DNA of 64,000 nt from Globodera rostochiensis (Eukaryota; Nematoda; Chromadorea; Rhabditida; Heteroderidae): positions 1,659,214 to 1,723,213 of the forward strand of contig JAEVLN010000003.1 of NCBI GenBank assembly GCA_018350325.1. The letters are read 5' to 3'. The first letter of the stretch is position 1. Every line of letters begins with the position of its first letter. Position numbers and translations under genes: made by a program. The notes below the pieces were generated by a model that had not been told where the DNA came from, did not search any database, and saw only the letters and a list, made by a program, of their open reading frames with translations. Positions 56,125-64,000 of the stretch are shown piece after piece.

Positions 56125-58810
56125 ATGAGCACTGCTGACTTCCTGGACGGTCCGGGTGTTTGTTGTCCTTTGATCGCCGTTTTCAGCACCGAAAGAGCGC
56201 ACGAGGCGGCTAATAAAAATGGCTTGAATTTAGGCGATTTGTTGTTGCCGTTTTGTTGCACGGAGATATCGATTAGGGTTGTAAATCCGCCGTAAAGTTA
56301 AGCATGTCCACTGACATTTTTAGGATCCATTGGGTCAGATTGTTTCACATCGATTGCGTCTCGATATTCGTGACATACGGCGGAAGGGTTTGTTGATTTT
56401 TATAATGATACAATTTGAAATTAATTAAGGATTCCTTTTGGAAAACACCGTTTTTCGATTCGTCCTTCAGGAAGTGCAGCTTGGAATCTGTTTTCTCGAA
56501 ATTAATTAATGTTCAGAGTGTTCTAGAACATTCAGTCGAGCCTAACTACAGTTATGATGGACAGAGCATTTTGTCTAAAGCATTTAATTCAACTTTCATT
56601 CATTGGTTGGAGCCTGCTGAACACGAAGTTTGTTAAGCGTAACATTCAAAATTCTAAAATGAAATTTTTATTTCGATCATTTTGTTTAAGTAATTTCAGT
56701 TCCTGCGGGCATATATCGGCTGCATTTTCGTGGTCAGCACAATCGACAAGGATCCCCTGAAGGCATTTGAGAATCTCGATCTTGAACAAAGACAAGAGCA
56801 AGTGGGCGATCCTTTGTTAGCGCATTTCAATTTTTTGACTTTCAGCAAGGAAATGCGCCTGGAAATCGGCTTTCGCCCGCCTATTGTTCCGTGCCGAAAT
56901 GGCTTTTTCAGCAAACGCTTTTCAAATATTATGTGCTGCTTCATGACAATTCCAATTTGTCGGATGTGGAAGGGTTTAACATTTAAATCCTTCAAAAAGT
57001 GACCGTTTGCTTTTTAGGCGTGAAAAATTGTTCGAGACATTATGTGATCGCTACGGCCAAAACAACTGCCATTTTCTCAATGTGAATTCGACTAATCCGG
57101 TGAGAGCGGCAACTGACATTATGCCCGACCTGTGGAGTCCCATTCTGGCAAGGAATAACCGTGGCCTGAATGCTGGCATCGAACTGGCGAAGAGGAATCT
57201 GAATTCTTCGTCAAAATCTATGCCAAATGTCGAGTTTTTTGAAATTTTTTGAAATTCAATACCCTTAAGGATTGTTCAGGCCGCTAATCTCACTTCTTTG
57301 ACGTGCTATCAACAGGCCATCTCCTCCACGACGTCTTCCCAACTGTTCGCTGCCGACCCAATTGCTTCCCTTTACACCAAAACAAATTTATCGTCTTCTC
57401 AATTTGGCAACGTCAACGGCGCGGTTGCTTCTGCCTCTTCGGCCCAAAGAGATTCAGTCTCTCATGGCCAGGTACAGCTTTTTTGTTTTCAGCATTCTGA
57501 TCCGGAGGTCCGTAACACCGTCAGGTTGTAGAGCAGTCGGTGTCCGAACGGTCTGATCCGATTGGGAACAATTTGCCGACTTACGGCCAATGGATGGACG
57601 TGGAGGATCGTCAGAGGTTGCGATTGATGGTGGACGAAATGGTCTCGAAGGCGCTTGTTCCGTTTGTGGAAAGCCGGTTGGCCGAACTCTATGAAACGGT
57701 CGTAAATCGAAAGAGTTTGGCCAAGACGACCTTTTCAAATGTGCGCAAATGGCTGGGTGCCACAGCTAATGTCGTCGGCGCACTTAATTTGGAGCAGCAA
57801 CAGCAGTCTAATTCAGTCAGGTGCTTCTTCGTGGTTTTTAAAATTTATCACTCGTTTTTAGCTATGCTTTCGATAGCGTTGAGTTACAAATGAGAAGAAT
57901 GGCTGATCTCGCTTTTTTATTCGGGCTGTACAGCTTTTCGTACCAAATATACCAATCGCTCAAGAAGGAATTTGCCAATGATCAAGCTTGGGTGTGTTGG
58001 CGGCCGATTGGGTCAGAAAAGCATTAAATGTTTTCTGCAGTTGCATCATGCCGGAGCCTTGGAAATGGCGGCTTTGTCCAGTTTCATGAACGATTGGAAG
58101 CAATTTTCGGATCAGCCCGACAATTCCACTACAAAAACATTGGCCTCACTGAAAAAGCAGTACCCGCAACGGTACACTGACAACGCAATTAATTACTACG
58201 CCAATGTCTGCAGGTAAATTTGCATTTGAGCTTTAACTTTTTATTTGTTTTAAATCATTAAATCTTATTTTTATGTTCAGAGTTCCTTTGCTGGCTTTGA
58301 GGACGTTGATGAACAGTTCTCAAGTATTTTGTCCATGTTTCCGCTTTTTAGTTAAAAACATATTTTTTTTTTGCGTAGATTTTGTGCCGACTCGAACTTT
58401 TCGAGGAGGCAGCCCAACAAATGATAAGTGTTGGGGCCTCTCTCCAGCTAAACTCGGAGCTGTTCGACGCCGTTCTGCTTGAACACGCCGCACGACTTTA
58501 CTCCTTGGTTGGCAATCGAAGACGGAAGGTCTCTTTCTACCTGGTGAGTTGAGTTTTTAATTTTAAAATTCGTTTTTAATAGGCAACAGCTGCGATAAGA
58601 ATCTCGAGGTTTTTGGGAAGTGTGGCTGCCCAGCAACACTTTCAACTGATGAATCCACTGCCAGCGACGCAAGACGAAAAGGCCAAAGTGATTCGATGGA
58701 ATTTGTTACGTACTTTGTACGAAGAGGTGCTCAATTCGAGTACAGTTACCAACAACGGGTGGAGATGGGCAGAGGATTATCTGTTGTGTTTGTACATGGC
58801 CTGTTTTTAA
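56125..58810 (+). CDS. TRAPPC8: TRAPP complex subunit 8, apparently lacking the C-terminal half
   Basis: Segments in order: DPLGQIVSHRLRLDIRDIR; FVVSTIDKDPLKAFENL; REKLFETLCDRYGQNNCHFL; LPTYGQWMDVEDRQRLRLMV; VSKALVPFVESRLAELYETV; the conserved ELQMRRMADLAFLFGLYSFS and HHAGALEMAALSSF; LLEHAARLYS; and finally GWRWAEDYLLCLYMACF with the stop at 58810. These match the N-terminal half of TRAPPC8 (yeast Trs85), a TRAPPIII subunit in ER-Golgi traffic and autophagy. Human TRAPPC8 is about 1,435 residues; this one stops just after the motif equivalent to KGWSLAEDH, at roughly 650-700. The next gene starts 265 bases on, so no room remains for the rest. ATG follows TTTCTGTTAGAAAC, a likely trans-splice acceptor. 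Many exons, some boundaries uncertain. Confidence 0.85.
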
Positions 58811-59074
58811 GTAGAAAAGTCTTTTTATATTGTGGGGTCGATTTATTTCTTCCATTTCAGAGATATTTATAAATTTAATAAATTGTATTAAATAGGGATC
58901 GCTCATGTGCATGTGTGTGTGTATCATGTTTTGCCAAATGCTAAAATTGCATAAATATTCTGTCAATTTGTACGAATATTAATATGGTATTGTTGTTCAT
59001 TGCATTTGAAATATCGACTTTAATAATTTTGTTTTATAAAATTAGAGAAATTGTCTGATATAGAAATTGTGCCA

Positions 59075-61643
59075 ATGGACAAAGGCGGCGGCGACCTTTT
59101 GCACTCAATTGATGAGTCGCGTCGACTGATCGAAGAGTTACCGATCGATGACTCCGATGTGCCGCGGCAAATGGTGCCAATCCGAGACGATCAGGTCTAT
59201 CGCCGATCAGTCGCCCCCTTAATTGGGAAAGCGTCGGCCCTTTCAGTCGCGAAACAATGCGGGCGGTTTTGTTTTTTGCATGGATGACTTGTCGAGAATC
59301 CGTCGCTTCCTCATTCTGGGCTCCAGCAATGGCACTTATTATGTAAAGGAACGCGAACTGACGGTTCAAAATGTCGAGGCATTGATCAAAATCATTCGGA
59401 ATGGAAAGGTGGGGGAAGACAGAAACGGACAATGAATGGGCATAAAATTCGATGGGATAGGCAATCACTTATTTGTTAGCTGCAACTTGGTTAGTTTGTC
59501 TCACCGTTCATGCCCACAGGGTGGAATGCTTTTGCGAGAGATTGTCGACATTTCGTTGGCCGGCCGAGCCCCGAAGCAAGAGACCCTTCTCTTTGCATTG
59601 GCCCTCTGCGCGCGCTACAAAGTGAAGGATAGGAAGAGCAAATTGTCGAAGGGGGCGAATCCATCAGAGAAAGTTGAGGAGGAACCGTCCGAAAACGCGT
59701 CAGAACTTGGCGAAAATGAGCAACAATTTGACAAATACCTGCACCAACTTCAACAGACGGCGTTCAGAGCAGTTCATAAGGTCGTAAAATGAAGAAAGCT
59801 TTACCCTTTTGCTTACTATTAAAAAGTCATTTAACGCGGTAACGTTTTGCTTGCAGGTCGCACGCATTCCCACACATCTTTTTGCCTTTGTCAAATACTG
59901 TGAGCTAATAGCGAAGGAGACCAGTGGAGAACACTCTGGTTGGGGACGCGCCATGCGCAAATGCGTCTCGGAATGGTGGGTGTTAGCCATTTAAATTGGA
60001 CGACGTTTTTTGAGTTGCGATCCTTAAAATAAGGGGTCGACTCCCACCCTTATTCGACTCAATAAGGTATTTGCAACGATCACCCAAAGAGCTTGCCGTT
60101 CTAATGACCAAATATCGAAATCGGGTTGGGTACACTCATCGCGATTTGCTTCGGCTGGCCCACCCAATGGCCTGTCGCAACAACAACAGCCGTCCATTTT
60201 GGCCTAATGAGCAGACTCTCGTCTATGACCAGTTGTTCAAATACGCGTGTTCAGGTCGACTTCCTTTGATTTAATTAATTCATCTTGTGGTCATTAGGTA
60301 TTTTCGATGCCGAAAAAGGGAATTTGCCTTCATCGGATGGCGGAGAAATACCGCTGCTGAAGAAGGCCCGATGCGACTACACTTTGGATGAGCGAATGGT
60401 TCAAACGGCTTCCGAGTCGAACGCGCTCAAATTCATTGAAGCAGTGATGGAAGCCTCTGAGTTGAAGAAAGGCGGCGACCCAGGAGAGCAGCGATGTGTG
60501 GAGCTCATCAGAGAATTTGGTGCGCTTTTTGGAAGATTAGCTCTTTATTGTACGGTTTAATTCCAGGATTAGTCCGTGAGCACATCCCCACCGATCTCCT
60601 GAACTCCGCACCCGTTTGGGCTGAACTCCTTGAACACATGCCGATGACGGCGCTTATTCGGAATTTGTCCAAACTCTCTTCCATTGGGCTTATTGACGGA
60701 GAAAGACCGGAGAATGAGTGAAATTTATTATACAGTAATTTAATTTACTGGAAATTTAAGGAAATATGTCGACTTGGTGGTCTCCAAGATTCTCGACCAG
60801 TCAGCAGTTCACCGGGCTCGAATTCATCCGATTTCCGTCCTTTTGGCCGCTTCCGTCTACGAAGCAGGCCATGGTGTGAAGGGGTCGCTCACGTGGAAGG
60901 TCAACGAACGGGTCAAAAAGGCTTTGGACGACTGTTTCACGCTCGCCTTTCACAATGTTGAGCCGACAAAACGTCGTTTTTGTCTTGCGTTGGATGTGTC
61001 TGGTGGGTGCGAATTACTCTAATAAAATAGGGAATTTGAAATTATAAATTTCAGGAAGCATGAGTTGTCCAATCACCGGCGGGGTTCTTTCGTGCCGTAA
61101 TGCTTCGGCTGCAATGGCTTCTGTCATTCTGCGCACCGAAGAAAATGTGCGCGCATTCTTAGCGTCACTTTCCAATTTTTGTTGCTGTTTACAGGTTGAC
61201 TGTGTCGCCTTCCAGCAAACCTTGACCTCGCTTCCATTCTCGAGAGAAAGCACTATCACTGAAATGGTCAATTTCGTCTCCGGGATGGACTTTGGGAGTA
61301 CGGATTGTGCACTACCGATGATTTGGGCTGCTGAACAGCAGCGTGAATTTGATGCGTTTGTTGTGTTCACGGATTCGGAGACATGGGCCGGGGTTGGCAT
61401 TATTCTTTTACAAAACGAATCACAAAATCATTTTGCTGTTTTTAACAGAATGTGCAACCATTCGAAGCACTGGTGAACTATCGCAACAAAATGGGTATTC
61501 CAAACGCAAAACTCGCCGTCATGGGAATGGCATCGACGGAGTTTACAATTGCCGATCCGAACGACCCGGGCATGATGGACATTGTTGGGCTGGATTCGGC
61601 GGTCCCCGAATTATTGCGCAGTTTTGTGCTTGACGAAATTTGA
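59075..61643 (+). CDS. RO60: 60 kDa Ro ribonucleoprotein (TROVE domain)
   Basis: After an N-terminal extension (ESRRLIEELPIDDSDVP), the TROVE ring: GGFVFCMDDLSRIRRFLILG, GTYYVKERELTVQNVEALIK, APKQETLLFALALCARYK, VARIPTHLFAFVKYCE, GWGRAMRKCVSEW, VGYTHRDLLRLAHP, LVREHIPTDLLNSAPVWAEL, LEHMPMTALIRNLSKL, ARIHPISVLLA and YEAGHGVKG. Then a von Willebrand A-like domain with the MIDAS motif DVSGSMS, FSRESTITEM, MDFGSTDCALPMIWA and VFTDSETWAG, ending FTIADPNDPGMMDIVGLDS. Ro60 is a ring protein that binds Y RNAs and misfolded noncoding RNAs for quality control (C. elegans ROP-1). An acidic insert (KVEEEPSENASELGENEQ) is lineage-specific. The 5' leader lies after TTATAAAATTAG at about 59045. About eleven exons. 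Confidence 0.96.
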
Positions 61644-62072
61644 GCCACTTTTTACTTGGCTTTTCACTTAATCAAATTTTATATTTAAGTAACGTTTTAT
61701 TCTTAATTATATTATACCAGGGTTGCCGTCTTCTGAAAAAAGTTCATCGAGCTGAAACCAGTAATTTCTTTTAAAACAGTTTATTTTTTAAAGACCCGGA
61801 CTCTCCCTTAAAAAAGTACGATTGGTAACCCTGTTTTTACACTATTAAAATTCTTAATTTCTTCCTCCAATTAAAACAAATTGGTTGATCGCTGACTAAG
61901 TTAGATAAATTATTAATTTATTGGACTAAAAATTTTCTTTTCATTTTAACAAATTGATTGATCGTTGATCAAATTTGATAAATCATTAATTTGGACTAAA
62001 AAATTGATTTAATTAATTCATATATATTTTCTGCTTGTATTGTAAAACGCATAACCAATAGAGAGACAAAAG
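61644..62072. other. Intergenic region with a diverged tandem duplication
   Basis: Very AT-rich. Two tandem copies of about 65-75 bases (61872-61930 and 61948-62003) share ACAAATTG-TTGATCG-TGA and ATTAATTT-GGACTAAAAA. No gene recognised. The polyadenylation region of Ro60 and the promoter or trans-splice region of RNF113A are expected here. Confidence 0.5.
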
Positions 62073-63873
62073 ATGGATGCTAATCGCTCGTCCTTAACTT
62101 CCAAAGAACCTAAACAACAACAAGCGGCTCCAAATGTGCCGTTTTTCCGCATGCGACGAAAACCGGTGAATACGGCGACCATCCGCAAACGGAATGAGGA
62201 GGAGGATGAAAAAGGAAGGGGCGGAAAGAAGACTGAAGGGTTGGAGGGACAAAGCGACAGCGAAGGGCCGGCGGGAGAGAGCGGAAGTGATTCGTTGTCT
62301 GGTTCCGAAGGGGAAACTTTAGTGGATAAAGCGCGGATGAAACTTGTGGAGAAGCGGCAGCAGCTTCGCGGTCGCAATTTGATGCACACGGTCGGACGCC
62401 TTTCATTCGTTTTATGGCGACTATTTCAGACGAGCAAAAAGCGGAGACGCGAAATGGACGCATTGGCGGAAGAGAGCAGTTCCTCGTCGGAAGAGGGCGA
62501 CGCCGAGAGGACGTCGTTTGACCCCGAAGTGAAGTTCGCCTCGAGCGGAGCGCAGCGATTGGGGCCCACCGACATGGGGGCGACGGCCAGAAACCAAGTA
62601 GAGTCGATTTTGGACATTTCCCAGCCTTTCAATTGGCTATTTTTTGTTTGTTTTTGGGTATCCAAAAGGTAATGATGAATGAAATATTTCGGCGTTTCCT
62701 TTTATGTGGACACGGAGTATGCTCACGACACGCAATCACAATTTGAACGAGTCCAAGAGATGCTGAAGAAAGAGCGTGTGGAACGCGAGAAAAGGGAGGC
62801 GGAGCAAGAAGAGGACCGAAAGAAATACGGGGAGAAAGGGAAGAAAAGGGAGGAGCCCAGCACGTCCCAGGTGAATGCGTTCAACCGGAACTGAGTGAAT
62901 TTTGTGAATTCAGCCAAAGCTTTATCGTGGAATGGCCGTTTATGGGGCGAAAGAGCGCGAGGACACAATCAAAGGTAGGGGGAAAAAGATTACTTTTGTG
63001 TCGGAATATGGAGGAGTCTCTTCCCCTCCCCTCCCCCCTCTTTCCTTATTTTTCGAAATATGATCGAAGGTAACGCGACGAGCGGACTGAACCGACTCGG
63101 TCCGATCCGGGCCCAGCAGTACATGAGGGCCAGCGTGCGATGGGACTACGCGCCGGACATTTGCAAGGATTATAAGGAGACTGGATTCTGCACTTTCGGA
63201 GGTTATGGATATCAGACACCATTTGATTTGCAATAAACGTTGTTTTTTTAGATTCCTGCAAATTTATGCATGACCGATCGGACTACAAACATGGGTGGGA
63301 GATCGAACGCGATTGGGAGGCGGGCAAACTGAAGGAGACCAAGGCGGACGAGTTTCTGATCAGCAGTGACGAAGGAGAGGACGAGGAAGTCGACAAACTT
63401 CCCCACAGCTGTTACATCTGTCGAGAACAGTTCCGGAAGCCGGTTGCTACAAAGTTTGTTACCAATTTCCGATCTGATCAGACAAATTTGTATTCTCCGT
63501 AAATGACCAACATTAGGGAGACGTTATTTTCCTGTCGCAGATGCAAACACTACTTCTGCGAAGAATGTGCACTGGCGCAGTACCAACGGTCGAAAAAATG
63601 CGCAGTTTGTGGGGAAAAAACAGAAGGAGTGTTCAACGTGGCAAGAGGTCGGCCGGCCTCTCTCTTTGCCAACCATCCAATTCTAAAACGCCGTGTTTTC
63701 TTTTTTCAGAAATTCTTGCCAAAATGAAGGCCCGCGATGAGGCAAAAGCCAAGAAAGGCGACGACGAACTTGAAGATGAAGCTGTTGAGGAAACAGAAGT
63801 AAAAACATTGCCAATGGCTGAAGGAGCGGGACAAACGGTCGAAGAAGAGGAGTCCAATGGGTCGGAGAATTAA
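62073..63873 (+). CDS. RNF113A: RNF113A/Cwc24-type spliceosomal RING and CCCH zinc-finger protein
   Basis: A low-complexity acidic N-terminus follows [17 protein letters not shown]. Then [18 protein letters not shown], a Lys/Glu coiled coil, and [20 protein letters not shown], the conserved core before the CCCH finger ([13 protein letters not shown], then [16 protein letters not shown]). After an acidic [14 protein letters not shown] comes a C3HC4 RING ([15 protein letters not shown], then [26 protein letters not shown]). The RING exon join restores K-C-K-H across the intron at about 63453-63539. RNF113A is the homologue of yeast Cwc24, acting in spliceosome activation and as a ubiquitin ligase. 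Full length, about eight exons, ending ESNGSEN. Last gene in the window. Confidence 0.96.
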
Positions 63874-64000
63874 TTGGGAAGAGAACAAATTGTTTTCATT
63901 TTAACGGAGAAAATTGTTTTGGAAAATGGCCCAATATATACAAATAAGATTACTCGAGAAGATCTATAGGAAAGGACAAAATTACAAAGAATGAGGTAAA

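Overview
This window looks like nuclear DNA of a nematode, most likely a tylenchid or related plant-parasitic lineage, though the genus cannot be fixed from sequence alone. Genes have many short introns (about 40-60 bases) with GT-AG ends. Neighbouring genes on one strand are often only 120-500 bases apart, as in nematode operons, and several start codons sit directly behind an intron-like acceptor (TTTCAG/TTAG then ATG), as expected for spliced-leader trans-splicing. The proteins are metazoan, many with clear nematode counterparts. Exon joins were worked out by eye from reading frame, splice signals and family alignment; start and stop positions are firmer than every internal boundary.

Layout. 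1-2.1 kb: minus-strand 5' part of a ROR-type receptor tyrosine kinase gene (Ig domain, acidic leader). 2.1-10.3 kb: gene-poor DNA full of long G/C homopolymer runs, a foldback repeat and a few weak candidate exons. 10.3-21.6 kb: a large inverted duplication. Each arm carries a complete gene for the mitochondrial ATPase inhibitor IF1, and each arm was later hit by a different transposon-like insertion. The roughly 8 kb loop holds an operon-like + strand cluster (TFIIA large subunit, RCL1, RNase H2 subunit C, torsin) and two minus-strand genes (NADAR-domain protein, small unknown protein).

21.6-26.7 kb: HSPA13-type Hsp70, then an astacin metalloprotease with EGF and CUB modules. 27.4-28.6 kb: WDR31-like WD40 gene (minus). 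29.4-34.6 kb: METTL1, mitoferrin, CDGSH iron-sulfur protein and HUS1, close together on +. 34.9-38 kb: a four-pass membrane protein and an F-box protein (minus). 38.2-39.1 kb: an 866-bp transposon-like element with a perfect 8-bp target duplication. 39.5-44.1 kb: DHRS1-type dehydrogenase and a UDP-glycosyltransferase (+).

46.2-51.7 kb: a peroxiredoxin-like gene with a C-terminal CaaX box. Its large first intron appears to hold a 1.4-kb G-rich satellite and a complete hyaluronidase gene on the opposite strand. 51.9-53.3 kb: two-pore potassium channel. 54.5-63.9 kb: TBP-like factor, a C-terminally truncated TRAPPC8, Ro60 and RNF113A (+).

Most genes are housekeeping: transcription initiation, rRNA/tRNA/snRNA biogenesis and RNA quality control (RCL1, METTL1, Ro60, RNF113A), genome maintenance (RNase H2C, HUS1), mitochondrial function (IF1, mitoferrin, possibly CDGSH protein) and ER/secretory function (torsin, HSPA13, UGT, TRAPPC8). 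The unusual material is the repeat architecture: the inverted duplication with its nested insertions, several miniature elements with 8-bp target duplications, minisatellites and extreme G-runs. No tRNA, rRNA or CRISPR was recognised.
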